Origin: a virus
Virus record (IMG/VR): IMGVR_UViG_3300044712_002681
Location: 1-64,000 of that record
Strand: one strand, 5' to 3'
DNA: 64,000 bases
Translations under genes and position numbers: made by a program
Notes under the pieces: model-generated
Seen by the model: only the letters and a program-made list of their open reading frames with translations
Database searches by the model: none
Told to the model about the DNA's origin: nothing
In this document: in pieces, positions 22,577-30,935 of the stretch
How positions within the stretch are numbered: the stretch's first letter is position 1
Layout: the number at the start of each line of letters is the position of its first letter

Positions 22577-23635
22577 TTAAATAATATTATATTTTTTGGC
22601 ATTATTTAACATATTATATTTTTCTATAGCATTATCACCATCATATGTTCTAAATAAAAGGTCAAATTCAAAAGCATTATCATAATAAACATTATCTTTT
22701 GCATCATATCCCATTTTATTATCTTTTGCATCATATCCCATTTTATTATCTTTTGCATCATATTTAAATAAATTAACAGTAAATATATAAATATAATCAG
22801 TATTAATTAATTCAGCACTTTTAATAACTTTAGTAAAACATATAATATTATTATATTTGTTTTTAAAAATAATAAATTCACCATTTTTTGGTAATTCTTT
22901 TGTTGTTTTAATTTGTTCAAATATAGAAAATTTTGTTATGAATTTTTCAGATATTGGTTGTTTTATAAAAACATCAATATTATCCAAATTTGATAATATA
23001 TCTAAATTTTTTTCAATTTCTTCACCAGGCATTCCAACATAATTTTTTGCAAAATTATATAATTTTCTTTTTGTATCATATTTTTCTTTTATATCATTAA
23101 CTAATTCTTTAATTTTATTAAGTAATTCTGATTCATCTATTTTTATATTAAAATACCAATTGTGAATCGTGTTAATTAATAACCACGCAAATTTTTTATT
23201 TATTTGTAAATCTTCAGATATTTCTAAACCATTTTTAAATTCTAATTGTAATTCTGTTCTTGATTTTTCTTTTCTATTCCTCCAAATACCATCTTGCCAT
23301 AAGTATAAATCACCATCCGATTCAATTTCTGCTGTACCAGTATTTATATGAAAGCTATTTACATCAACTTTCATAGTTAATACCATACCATTACCAGTTT
23401 CATTTTTTTGTTTTGCCCTATTTTTTGCATACCAATAGACAGTATCGCCATATTCGGATTTACCTACACTAGAAAAGAAAAAACCATCTTGAAAAAAACC
23501 ACTTTTTTTTATTTCATCACCAGCTTTTTTAGATGTACCATGATACAAAGTAACATAATCTTTATTAATAGAAAAATCTAATCTTTTTCCAATAGATTTT
23601 GCATCATCCATCAATTCTCTAACAACATAATTCAT
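22577..23635 (-). CDS. Putative ADP-ribosyltransferase fused to a tagged domain
   Basis: A 352-residue protein. The N-terminal part has the shape of an ART: VTLYHGTSKKAGDEIKKSGF (H32 in Y-H-G-T), DGFFFSSVGKSEYGDTVYWY (aromatic and Ser core), GMVLTMKVDVNSFHI, and acidic residues about 103-105 (TAEIES) that could supply the catalytic Glu. A helical linker follows. Then ISEKFITKFSIFEQIK, an internal copy of the N-tag, starts a beta domain ending NAKKYNII. The internal tag could be a cleavage point that separates the ART from the tail domain, or a relic of fusion. Three tandem copies of Y-D-A-K-D-N lie in the tail domain. Confidence 0.6.
   Translation of the reverse strand: MNYVVRELMDDAKSIGKRLDFSINKDYVTLYHGTSKKAGDEIKKSGFFQDGFFFSSVGKSEYGDTVYWYAKNRAKQKNETGNGMVLTMKVDVNSFHINTGTAEIESDGDLYLWQDGIWRNRKEKSRTELQLEFKNGLEISEDLQINKKFAWLLINTIHNWYFNIKIDESELLNKIKELVNDIKEKYDTKRKLYNFAKNYVGMPGEEIEKNLDILSNLDNIDVFIKQPISEKFITKFSIFEQIKTTKELPKNGEFIIFKNKYNNIICFTKVIKSAELINTDYIYIFTVNLFKYDAKDNKMGYDAKDNKMGYDAKDNVYYDNAFEFDLLFRTYDGDNAIEKYNMLNNAKKYNII
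22685..22765. repeat. 27-bp in-frame tandem repeat, about three copies
   Basis: A unit containing TTATCTTTTGCATCATATCC occurs twice in full and a third time in part. It encodes Y-D-A-K-D-N-K-M-G repeats in the ART fusion protein. The copies are identical at DNA level, so the expansion is recent or maintained by slippage. Confidence 0.8.
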
Positions 23636-23637
23636 AT

Positions 23638-23648
23638 ACTATATATAA
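23638..23648 (-). promoter_or_regulatory. Candidate late promoter box TATATATA
   Basis: ACTATATATAAAA lies just upstream of the ART fusion gene start at 23635. Confidence 0.35.
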
Positions 23649-23663
23649 AAATGTTAAATAAAA

Positions 23664-23687
23664 AAAAGAGGCTTTCGCCTCCTTTTT
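23664..23687 (-). terminator. Hairpin terminator
   Basis: GAGGC (23668-23672) pairs with GCCTC (23677-23681), flanked by A and T runs. It follows the 52-residue gene on the minus strand. Confidence 0.7.
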
Positions 23688-23844
23688 ACCAATCTGTCAT
23701 TTCTTGAATTAAATCATCTAATTCTTCAATGGTATATTCTTCTTGTTCATCAGTTATTATATCACGTAAACATGCAAATTGAAACCCACCATCATAACCA
23801 TCATATTTTTCACAAATATACTTTAATGCTTCTAATTTTATCAT
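23686..23844 (-). CDS. Small acidic protein, 52 residues
   Basis: ATG at 23842-23844 to TAA at 23686-23688 encodes MIKLEALKYICEKYDGYDGG, then FQFACLRDIITDEQEEYTIE and ELDDLIQEMTDW. It is acidic and helical, and two cysteines are present. Its start lies two bases after the stop of the S1 protein gene, and a terminator follows, so it closes that operon. No family is recognised. Confidence 0.6.
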   Translation of the reverse strand: MIKLEALKYICEKYDGYDGGFQFACLRDIITDEQEEYTIEELDDLIQEMTDW

Positions 23845-23846
23845 AC

Positions 23847-25007
23847 TTATTCAATTTTTTCTTTTGCATCAGCAAAGTTCAAATATATTTTTCTATCATC
23901 ACGAATTAAAGAAATAACTTTCACTTTAATTTCATCACCAATATTTAATTTCTTATTATATTTGTTGATATAACTAGTTTGAATTAACCCTGTTGTTTCT
24001 TCATCAAGTGAAATTAGAGCCCCAAAATTTTTAATATCCCTAATTTTACCACTTAAAATTTTATTGACTTTTATCGTATCCCACAATGATTCTTTAAGTA
24101 TTTGTGTGAGAATAATTTTAAAATTTGGGAACTTACCTATTACTTCTTTAACATAAAAATCTATTGCCATACCCGGAACAATTTGATCCCATTTGTTTTG
24201 CCACCCTTCACTAATATTAGCTTTATGAACCATACCTGTCAAACATTTTGGACCATCTTCTGTTGAACCAAATTGTACAAATACACCAAATGGTGTTTTT
24301 CCCGTAACTTCACCAGTATAAACCGTTTCATATTTTAATTTTTTGATTTCTTCTGGTATCAATGTTAATAGATATTTTCTTCTACTAACAACATAAACCC
24401 CTTTTTCTTGTTGTAATGTTTCTAACATCACTTGAAATGTTAGACCAATAATAGATTCTGAATCTGATAATTTATTTACATCCGCTAATGTATTTGGCAT
24501 AAAAGCTTCAATGGTGATATTATCCATATGAATATCCATCATATAACCCGCAGGTATTAAACTTTTCACTGTTGATGTTAATGCTAAATTATTTTCAAAA
24601 TAATTTTTCATTTTAGAATGAACCTTCAATTTGATCAATTCTGTAACAGAACCTCTTATAATATAAGGATTGTTTGATACACATGTAATTAATACATCAA
24701 TTTCATCCCCAATTTTTAATTCAGCTTCGAAAGTACCCTTTTTTGGTTTGTCCACATAGACATAATCTTTATAACCAATATTTATAGATATTTCTTTATT
24801 ATTTATTTCAGCTATAGTACCAGTCACAACGTCATTCACTTTTAACTTTTTTAACTTAGTTAAAGAACTTTCCATCTTTTGATACATGTCTAAGTACTCA
24901 CTAGTGATATCTTTATCACTTTTAATCTTTAAGATTTTGTTGTTGTTTAAAAATGGAAATGGATCAGGTAAACTACCAATGTTTTTTCCTTCAACGAACT
25001 CTACCAT
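23847..25007 (-). CDS. S1-domain RNA-binding protein (ribosomal protein S1-like)
   Basis: A 386-residue protein with at least three S1 (OB-fold) domains. Domain one is VTGTIAEINNKEISINIGYK. Another is YTGEVTGKTPFGVFVQFGST through LTGMVHKANIS and GMAIDFYVKEV. The last is LSGKIRDIKNFGALISLDEE through LNIGDEIKVKVISLIRDDRK. A divergent OB-fold may lie between. Ribosomal protein S1 recruits mRNA to the ribosome, and Bacteroidetes mRNAs often lack strong Shine-Dalgarno sites, so a phage S1-like protein could favour phage mRNA. It is shorter than cellular S1. Confidence 0.8.
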   Translation of the reverse strand: MVEFVEGKNIGSLPDPFPFLNNNKILKIKSDKDITSEYLDMYQKMESSLTKLKKLKVNDVVTGTIAEINNKEISINIGYKDYVYVDKPKKGTFEAELKIGDEIDVLITCVSNNPYIIRGSVTELIKLKVHSKMKNYFENNLALTSTVKSLIPAGYMMDIHMDNITIEAFMPNTLADVNKLSDSESIIGLTFQVMLETLQQEKGVYVVSRRKYLLTLIPEEIKKLKYETVYTGEVTGKTPFGVFVQFGSTEDGPKCLTGMVHKANISEGWQNKWDQIVPGMAIDFYVKEVIGKFPNFKIILTQILKESLWDTIKVNKILSGKIRDIKNFGALISLDEETTGLIQTSYINKYNKKLNIGDEIKVKVISLIRDDRKIYLNFADAKEKIE

Positions 25008-25093
25008 AATAATAATTTTTAGTTTAACATTATTTATATTTACAAAGAAAATATTTTCTTATGTTGAATTATATGTTAAATAAAAATTAAAGT

Positions 25094-25822
25094 TTAAATT
25101 AAATTATATTTTTCTGATTTTTTTAAAAATTGATATTCTTTATAAATTTTTGGGAAATTATCAATTATGTTTTTTTGATTTTCATCATTTAAATAATCAA
25201 AAAAATAATAGTTTGAAATATCAATTTTGTTTTTATTTTTTAGTAAAAGATTAATAATTTCCAAATTATTTTGAAATGCGGCAAAAACCAATGCTGTATC
25301 ACCATCATAATTTTTAATATTTAAATCTGCACCAGCATTTATTAATTCTTCAACAAATTCTAATTCACCTTCATTTGCACTATAAATTAATTTAGTATTT
25401 CCATCATCATCTTGCACATTCACATTTATTCCTCCCTTTATTAATACTTTTAATATATCTATATTATTACACCAATGTAATGCAGTATAATCATGATTAT
25501 CTTGAATATTTAAATCTGCACCAGCATTTATTAATTCAATGATAGTTTTCAATTCACCGTTTAATGTTGCTAACATTAATGCAGTTTTTCCCATTTTATC
25601 TTGAATGTTTAAATCTACTCCAGCATTTATTAATTCTTTTATAATATCTAATCTACCATAATATGCTGAAATTGATAATATAGATTTTCCTTCAGAATCT
25701 TGATAATTCAAATCCGATTTTGAAGATATTTTTATTAATTTTGTGATATAATTAATATTAATATCTTTATTTTTAATTATAGCATTAAATGCTTTATTTT
25801 CAAATAATTTCAAATATTTCAT
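25094..25822 (-). CDS. Doubly tagged ankyrin repeat protein
   Basis: A 242-residue protein starting MKYLKLFENKAFN and ending KKSEKYNLI. Between the tags lie about five ankyrin repeats: EGKSILSISAYYGRLDIIKE, MGKTALMLATLNGELKTIIE, HDYTALHWCNNIDILKVLIK, DGNTKLIYSANEGELEFVEE and DGDTALVFAAFQNNLEIINL. Each is followed by L-I-x-A/G-G-x-x-x-N-x-Q. Ankyrin repeats are protein-binding scaffolds and common in injected bacterial effectors. Here the protein overlaps the start of a tail gene by four bases and sits inside the tail module. A host-targeting cargo protein is the likeliest idea. Confidence 0.85.
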   Translation of the reverse strand: MKYLKLFENKAFNAIIKNKDININYITKLIKISSKSDLNYQDSEGKSILSISAYYGRLDIIKELINAGVDLNIQDKMGKTALMLATLNGELKTIIELINAGADLNIQDNHDYTALHWCNNIDILKVLIKGGINVNVQDDDGNTKLIYSANEGELEFVEELINAGADLNIKNYDGDTALVFAAFQNNLEIINLLLKNKNKIDISNYYFFDYLNDENQKNIIDNFPKIYKEYQFLKKSEKYNLI

Positions 25823-26466
25823 AATTCATAATCGTTTTGTGGTCTTTTCATTGGTAGTATATCATTCGAATGATCCCAAGTTTGTGAATAAAAGATATTA
25901 TCTTTTTTGAATGCTTCACTTTGACTTAATTCCCAAAAGATATCCATAAAATTATATTTAAATGTTACAGAAAATGTTTGTTCTGAAACATCCATAGATT
26001 GATACATCATTCTAACTTCTGATAATGATTTAAGTAATGGTGCTCTAAAATTTACAGCATATAAAAAATCACCGTCTTTATCTAACATGTATAATTGTAT
26101 CCACGGTAAATAATATTTTCTAGTATTGTTCCAATATTCAGCAAAAATTTGTTGCATCATAAAATAATTTGAATGACTATCAACACTTCTTAATGTTATA
26201 TCCAATGTATTTGTATATGTATCATAAATATTTGTTGCTGCTTTAAATTCAAGTTTTTTGCCAAATTTACCTATTTGTTCTGATCCTTCATAGGTAATAC
26301 TTGGAAAAACAATTTCTTTAATTGTAGAATTTATATATGCCATTGGATCAGTATATGGTATCCAATTTTTATCCATATATAATTTTAATCTTTCATTAAT
26401 TTCTGGTGCTACAAAATCACTTGGAAATTGAAATAAAAATTGACAACTTTGTGAACTTATTCTCAT
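25819..26466 (-). CDS. Putative tail tube or baseplate protein
   Basis: A 215-residue protein, MRISSQSCQFLFQFPSDFVA through IGKFGKKLEFKAATNIYDTY, NTLDITLRSVDSHSNYFMMQ, and YAVNFRAPLLKSLSEVRMMY up to QTFSVTFKYNFMDIFWELSQ. The closing pattern (alternating strands, a surface segment, then S-V-T-F-K-Y-N-F) resembles the tube-like fold of gp19/gp54-type tail proteins. No strict signature exists, so the assignment leans on context: it lies in a cluster of probable tail genes transcribed in the same direction. Confidence 0.45.
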   Translation of the reverse strand: MRISSQSCQFLFQFPSDFVAPEINERLKLYMDKNWIPYTDPMAYINSTIKEIVFPSITYEGSEQIGKFGKKLEFKAATNIYDTYTNTLDITLRSVDSHSNYFMMQQIFAEYWNNTRKYYLPWIQLYMLDKDGDFLYAVNFRAPLLKSLSEVRMMYQSMDVSEQTFSVTFKYNFMDIFWELSQSEAFKKDNIFYSQTWDHSNDILPMKRPQNDYEL

Positions 26467-26468
26467 TA

Positions 26469-26861
26469 TTAATTATTATTTTTTATTTTATAAAAATTCT
26501 TACTAATATTTAGTTCATCGGGTTCTTCAAAACCAAGAACATTTTTAATATAATTAGCAAACCTATCAGTCAATACAGATTCAATATAAATATTTTTATC
26601 TGGGTATGTTTCTTCAAACTTTTTAAGTATTTGTGAAAATAATCCAGTTCCGGTTTCAGTAGCATCAATGCTTGCAAAATCAAAAAAATCATACATTTGC
26701 CCTTTAAATGATCGTTTAGATTTTCTAATATATATTGATATTGCGTCATTACCTATCCATTTTCTATTATTATTAGATTTTAAAAATGTTGCAATTTGAT
26801 ATAATATATCATCAACGTCAGATTCATTAAATTTAGTTTCAAATGTTTTTAAATGTCTCAC
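26469..26861 (-). CDS. N-tagged GNAT-like acetyltransferase
   Basis: A 130-residue protein starting MRHLKTFETKFNESD. The body has GNAT-fold hallmarks: SIYIRKSKRSFKGQMYDFFD (strand pair), ASIDATETGTGLFSQILKKF (the acetyl-CoA-binding G-x-G-x turn and helix), then KNIYIESVLTDRFANYIKNV and LGFEEPDELNISKNFYKI (the conserved Y...L-G-F end). It is compact, and the pyrophosphate-binding loop is not the classical Q/R-x-x-G-x-G/A. As an N-tagged protein it would be a candidate injected enzyme that modifies host proteins. It lies between tail genes in the same operon. Confidence 0.55.
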   Translation of the reverse strand: MRHLKTFETKFNESDVDDILYQIATFLKSNNNRKWIGNDAISIYIRKSKRSFKGQMYDFFDFASIDATETGTGLFSQILKKFEETYPDKNIYIESVLTDRFANYIKNVLGFEEPDELNISKNFYKIKNNN

Positions 26862-26876
26862 TAATTAATTTTATTT

Positions 26877-27137
26877 TTAATATGACCAAAGATTTTCATT
26901 AATCATATTTCTATATGTTGTACTATCATAACCATATCTTTTTAATGGTAATACATCCAATTTATCAATATTTGGATTATTTAACAATTCTCTATATTCA
27001 GCTTCAGATATTTCTGACGCTACTATAATATTATCTTTTATGAAAATAATTGTACCCCCACTCAAAATTATTTCTTCTTTTATTTCGTTGGTATATGTTG
27101 TATTTGTAAAAATTGAACTTTGTGTTGATGTTGCCAT
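26877..27137 (-). CDS. Small protein sharing a domain with the Ig-repeat tail protein
   Basis: An 86-residue protein whose central part, IILSGGTIIFIKDNIIVASE then ISEAEYRELLNNPNIDKLDV and LPLKRYG, closely matches the N-terminal part of the 384-residue gene just upstream (GGTVLYSYNNIIIASEISES). The shared module of about 60 residues looks like two strands and a helix. It may be an interaction domain of the tail. Both genes are in the same operon. Confidence 0.6.
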   Translation of the reverse strand: MATSTQSSIFTNTTYTNEIKEEIILSGGTIIFIKDNIIVASEISEAEYRELLNNPNIDKLDVLPLKRYGYDSTTYRNMINENLWSY

Positions 27138-27152
27138 TTTTTATTATTTATT

Positions 27153-28307
27153 TTATATTTGATAAATTGTTATTTTTAAATCTTTTAACGATACACCAAA
27201 TGGATTTGTTGCCTTTATTTTCAGATTAGTTACACCAGCATAAATTGGAATACCCGATATCGTATCAATATTAAATATCAAACCTTCGGGTAATATACCT
27301 AATATATTATAAGTTGTGCCACTAGGGGTAACAATATAAGTAAACCCTGAATATTGTTCACAATAAACTTCACCCAAACTAGTAATTATTGGTGGGACAC
27401 CAACATTAACTGTTAATTGTTTTGAATCAGATGTTGTTATACCCGAAACAATCAATGTCATATTATATGTGCCACTCGATGTAAACACACCAGTTATAAT
27501 ATTATCTGTTAAAATTAATTCGCTAGGTAAATTTAATACTGAATATGTTTTTGGTGAATCACCCGTCGAATCAATTTGATATGTAAATGGTGTTCCTATT
27601 TTATTATAAACATTAAATTCATTATTTATAATTTCAACTTTTTCATAAACATTCAACACCAATTTCTTCTGATCATATCCATAATTATTTGTAACTTTAA
27701 TTATAATATCATATACACCCGATTTATTAGTATTCCCACTTAATATATTGTTATATAATAAAATATCGTTATTATTAGTATTAAATTCATATTTAAATGG
27801 TAATGTTCCATTTGCTAATATTGGATAAGTAAACCATTCATTTATTAACACATTCATTGTTAATCCAGTGTTTGTAATTATTGGTGATATTCCTGATGCA
27901 CTAGAACTAATTGTATTATTTGCAACATTTTGTAAAATATCCTTTTTTGATTTTCCTGATACACCATCTGTTTTTTTATTATCATCAGTGTTTGTTGATA
28001 TTGTAGAATTTATTATTTCGGTATTAGATGTCATTTTAGATACATCAGATTGATCAATAAGTGCATAATTAATTTCACCATATTTTTTTAATGGCAAATC
28101 TTCAATATATTCAATATATGAATTTTTTTGTAATTCTATAAAATATGATTCACTTATTTCTGATGCTATAATGATATTATTATATGAATATAAAACTGTA
28201 CCACCATTTTGTAAAATATTATTCTCTATTTGTGAATTATATCTTAAAACGGATTCGGTTGTGTTTAATATTGTAAGTAGTTCATCTACATTCGTTATTC
28301 CTGTCAT
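27153..28307 (-). CDS. Putative tail protein with Ig-like (He_PIG) domains
   Basis: A 384-residue protein. Residues about 15-75 form the module shared with the 86-residue gene downstream. A linker rich in Ser, Asn and Lys follows. Then come about three Ig-like repeats, for example SGVYDIIIKVTNNYGYDQKK, FTYQIDSTGDSPKTYSVLNL then LPSELILTDNIITGVF, and PSGTTYNILGILPEGLIFNI, in the style of He_PIG putative Ig domains. Such domains are common on phage tails and host surface proteins and mediate binding. The protein is probably exposed on the virion. It follows the 599-residue tail gene by one base. Confidence 0.65.
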   Translation of the reverse strand: MTGITNVDELLTILNTTESVLRYNSQIENNILQNGGTVLYSYNNIIIASEISESYFIELQKNSYIEYIEDLPLKKYGEINYALIDQSDVSKMTSNTEIINSTISTNTDDNKKTDGVSGKSKKDILQNVANNTISSSASGISPIITNTGLTMNVLINEWFTYPILANGTLPFKYEFNTNNNDILLYNNILSGNTNKSGVYDIIIKVTNNYGYDQKKLVLNVYEKVEIINNEFNVYNKIGTPFTYQIDSTGDSPKTYSVLNLPSELILTDNIITGVFTSSGTYNMTLIVSGITTSDSKQLTVNVGVPPIITSLGEVYCEQYSGFTYIVTPSGTTYNILGILPEGLIFNIDTISGIPIYAGVTNLKIKATNPFGVSLKDLKITIYQI

Positions 28308-28308
28308 A

Positions 28309-30108
28309 TCAATTTGCTGTGTTTTTATATTTAGTATAAATTATCACCGTTCTACCAGCTTTAGGCCATTCTGATTCGGTCGATTGTGTTACAGTAGTCG
28401 ATTGTGATGTTGGTGATTCAACTGTTGCAGTTTCAGTAACGGATGTTGTTGAATTGTTCACAAAAGTAATATCTTCATAAAATGAAAATGTACCAGAATA
28501 TAATAATGTTTTTACTTTATTTGACACAATAGTTAAATAAAAATTAGTGTATCCTTTTGAATATATTTTTTTTAACGTGGCTAAATCATTTTCTACAATT
28601 TTAAAATTTATAATACCATTTTTATAATCATTATCAGTTTCTTTGTATATTGATTTATCTATTGATTCTGTATCAGATTTAAATGTTAAAATTATTTCAG
28701 CATTATTTAATATTGTTGATAAATCGTATTTTTCAAATGCATTTGCTGAACCCGAACTAGTTGATGGTATTTGTGCTAACCTAAATTGTATAATATTATC
28801 AAATGGTGTAATTATGATATTCAATAATCCCATACCTTTATAATCAGTTGTAGATGTTGGACTATTGACAATTATTTTACCAACTTCGATTAATTGTGGT
28901 GAATTAACTTTAATTATTTCAGATGTCAAATTACCTGAAAAATAATCTTTACCTAGAACAATTTCATCAGGTTTAGCATTATAAATTTTAAGTTTATTCA
29001 AATTTTGAACATTTAAACTTATTAATTTTTTCCCATATTTTTGAACATTACCATCCAATCCAATTGTTGAAAATCTTGATATTGTACTCATATCAACTAA
29101 ATCAATAACACGCATTTCAACTTTAATTGCTGCTGTTGTATTTGTAAATGTTAAAATTGGTCGATATAATATTTTTTTTGTAAAATCATCTGTGACAGTA
29201 ACAGTTTGCATGTTTGTTTGAATATTTTCTTCATATAAATAAATATCATATTCTATTCTTATACTACGACCTTTATTTTCCATTTCCCTAATAAAATTGT
29301 CTAAATTTTCATTATAACCACCATATGTACCAACAATTTCAAAAAAATCACCTTCTGTTGATTCTTGAATATTGACCGCTAATGTATTAAATTCTGGTGC
29401 TTTTGGGAAGGATGTCCTATATGATTCAGATGCATAATAATAAGTCGTACCCAATGTTGTTTCTTTGGAATTTAAATATTGAAAATCAATAAATATCGGT
29501 GCGGTTTGACTCAACCCTTCACCTAAAGTCAAATTATCATTTATACTATTATCAATTACCGTATTTCCAGTATAAGAAATTATCCTTTGATTGGATAAAT
29601 AATCCACAGATGGAATTTGAAATTCATAATATTTACCCCAATTTTGTTCATCATATATAAAAGGTATTGCTAAATTTGTTAATCCCGAATTTGATGATGA
29701 TGTTGCATCAAAGAAAATGTTTGATAATTCATAAATAACTTTATTATAATAACCATATGCAAATATTTTTAAATATATTCCAATATATCCATCATAAACA
29801 AAATTATAAGATGTAGGTAAATATAATCTTACTGTATCATATTGTACTGGTGCTGAACTATAATCTTGTTCTTGTAAAAAATTATATTGTGCAGGATTTA
29901 TTACTGTATATTTTTTTAATACAGAATCTAATTGAAATAAATTATTATTTTTACTATTTAAATTTGTTGTTGATAAGAAATTTCGTTTTTTATTCTCATT
30001 TAAATTTGTTATAACTTTATAATTTTCAGTTACATATTCTTCGTTATCAAATATCCATTCCATTAGGACATTTGGATTCAATTTAATAAACTTTGATTGT
30101 TTTGCCAT
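28309..30108 (-). CDS. Putative virion structural (tail/baseplate) protein
   Basis: A 599-residue protein starting MAKQSKFIKLNPNVLMEWIF. It is rich in Thr, Asn, Ser and Tyr and in beta strands (YDTVRLYLPTSYNFVYDGYI, FEIVGTYGGYNENLDNFIRE), as is usual for large tail components. A Thr/Ser-rich segment (TATVESPTSQSTTVTQSTES) lies near the end. A GTATATATAAAAA box precedes the start. It is the first gene of an operon running down to the ankyrin gene. No family match is recognised; the structural role is inferred from composition and context. Confidence 0.6.
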   Translation of the reverse strand: MAKQSKFIKLNPNVLMEWIFDNEEYVTENYKVITNLNENKKRNFLSTTNLNSKNNNLFQLDSVLKKYTVINPAQYNFLQEQDYSSAPVQYDTVRLYLPTSYNFVYDGYIGIYLKIFAYGYYNKVIYELSNIFFDATSSSNSGLTNLAIPFIYDEQNWGKYYEFQIPSVDYLSNQRIISYTGNTVIDNSINDNLTLGEGLSQTAPIFIDFQYLNSKETTLGTTYYYASESYRTSFPKAPEFNTLAVNIQESTEGDFFEIVGTYGGYNENLDNFIREMENKGRSIRIEYDIYLYEENIQTNMQTVTVTDDFTKKILYRPILTFTNTTAAIKVEMRVIDLVDMSTISRFSTIGLDGNVQKYGKKLISLNVQNLNKLKIYNAKPDEIVLGKDYFSGNLTSEIIKVNSPQLIEVGKIIVNSPTSTTDYKGMGLLNIIITPFDNIIQFRLAQIPSTSSGSANAFEKYDLSTILNNAEIILTFKSDTESIDKSIYKETDNDYKNGIINFKIVENDLATLKKIYSKGYTNFYLTIVSNKVKTLLYSGTFSFYEDITFVNNSTTSVTETATVESPTSQSTTVTQSTESEWPKAGRTVIIYTKYKNTAN

Positions 30109-30128
30109 GAAAAATATTTGTTTTTTCG

Positions 30129-30141
30129 TATATATAAAAAT
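30129..30141 (-). promoter_or_regulatory. Candidate late promoter box TATATATAA
   Basis: GTATATATAAAAA lies about 20 bases upstream of the first gene of the tail operon. Confidence 0.45.
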
Positions 30142-30191
30142 AAACTTTATCTATTTACTTTTATAAATATTAAAAATAAAAGTAAATCCCT

Positions 30192-30296
30192 ATGAATAAT
30201 GAAAACACGACTTATTCTGGTAATATTCCTGAATTTAATTCAATTGATACTACTGCTGTAAATAAAAAAATAATAATATGTTATGAAATTAATTAA
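30192..30296 (+). CDS. Possible tiny gene, 34 residues
   Basis: ATG at 30192 to TAA at 30294 encodes MNNENTTYSGNIPEFNSIDT then TAVNKKIIICYEIN. It overlaps the start of the DUF1599-like gene by 14 bases, which would allow translational coupling. It may be only an upstream leader frame. Confidence 0.3.
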   Translation: MNNENTTYSGNIPEFNSIDTTAVNKKIIICYEIN

Positions 30297-30864
30297 ACCA
30301 AATGATGATGTTATTGAAAACAAAACATCATATCAATATGATAGCGTAATTAAAATTTGTCAAGAAATTTTTGAAAAGAAAATGAAAGATTATGGTATCG
30401 CCTGGAGAATACTTAGACCAACTTCGATGACAGATCAAATATACATTAAAGCTAGACGAATTAGAAGCATTGAAGAGGTGGGGGTTCAACTAGTAAACGA
30501 TGTAAATGATGATATCAAATCAGAATTCGTTGGCATTATAAACTATTGTGTAATGGCGTTAATTAATCTTGAATTGGGTACTTCTGAAAAAGAAGATTTG
30601 ACATATGAAGAAACATTATCAAATTATTTAGATAAATTAAAAATTTCTAAAGATTTAATGATCAAAAAAAATCATGATTATGGTGAAGCTTGGCGAAATA
30701 TGCGAATTAGTTCATATACAGATTTAATTTTAATGAAAATAAATAGAACAAAACAAATTGAAGATAACTCCGGAAAAACTTTAATATCAGAAGGTGTCGA
30801 TGCGAATTATTTAGATATGATTAATTATTCAATATTTGCACTAATCAAATTTAATTTTGAATAA
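30283..30864 (+). CDS. DUF1599-like protein, duplicated domain
   Basis: A 193-residue protein with two copies of one helical module: KKMKDYGIAWRILRPTSMTD through INYCVMALINLELG, and IKKNHDYGEAWRNMRISSYT through INYSIFALIKFNF. Each has D-Y-G-x-A-W-R followed by L-M/I-K-x-x-R-x-x-Q/I-E. This matches what I recall of DUF1599, also called nucleotide modification associated domain 1, common in Bacteroidetes. It is thought to be linked to nucleotide or DNA base modification, but the activity is unproven. It stands alone before a terminator. Confidence 0.65.
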   Translation: MKLIKPNDDVIENKTSYQYDSVIKICQEIFEKKMKDYGIAWRILRPTSMTDQIYIKARRIRSIEEVGVQLVNDVNDDIKSEFVGIINYCVMALINLELGTSEKEDLTYEETLSNYLDKLKISKDLMIKKNHDYGEAWRNMRISSYTDLILMKINRTKQIEDNSGKTLISEGVDANYLDMINYSIFALIKFNFE

Positions 30865-30867
30865 TAA

Positions 30868-30896
30868 AAAAAGTCCAGAAATCTGGACTTTTTTTA
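30868..30896 (+). terminator. Bidirectional hairpin terminator
   Basis: AAAGTCCAG (30870-30878) pairs with CTGGACTTT (30883-30891) with A and T flanks, between convergent genes. Confidence 0.8.
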
Positions 30897-30935
30897 TTTG
30901 CTTTTTTGGCTTTGCAGCAATATATTCTGAATAAT

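Noticed and set aside
22576-22602. N-terminal extension MPKNIILFN of the gene at 22180
   Set aside because: These codons are the shifted frame of the upstream gene's C-tag (K-K-Y-N-I-I), so the start at 22575 is preferred. The same applies to the extension at 52709-52723.
22685-22765. CRISPR array
   Set aside because: The 27-bp units are adjacent with no spacers and lie in frame within a gene. No CRISPR-like repeat-spacer pattern was seen anywhere in the window.
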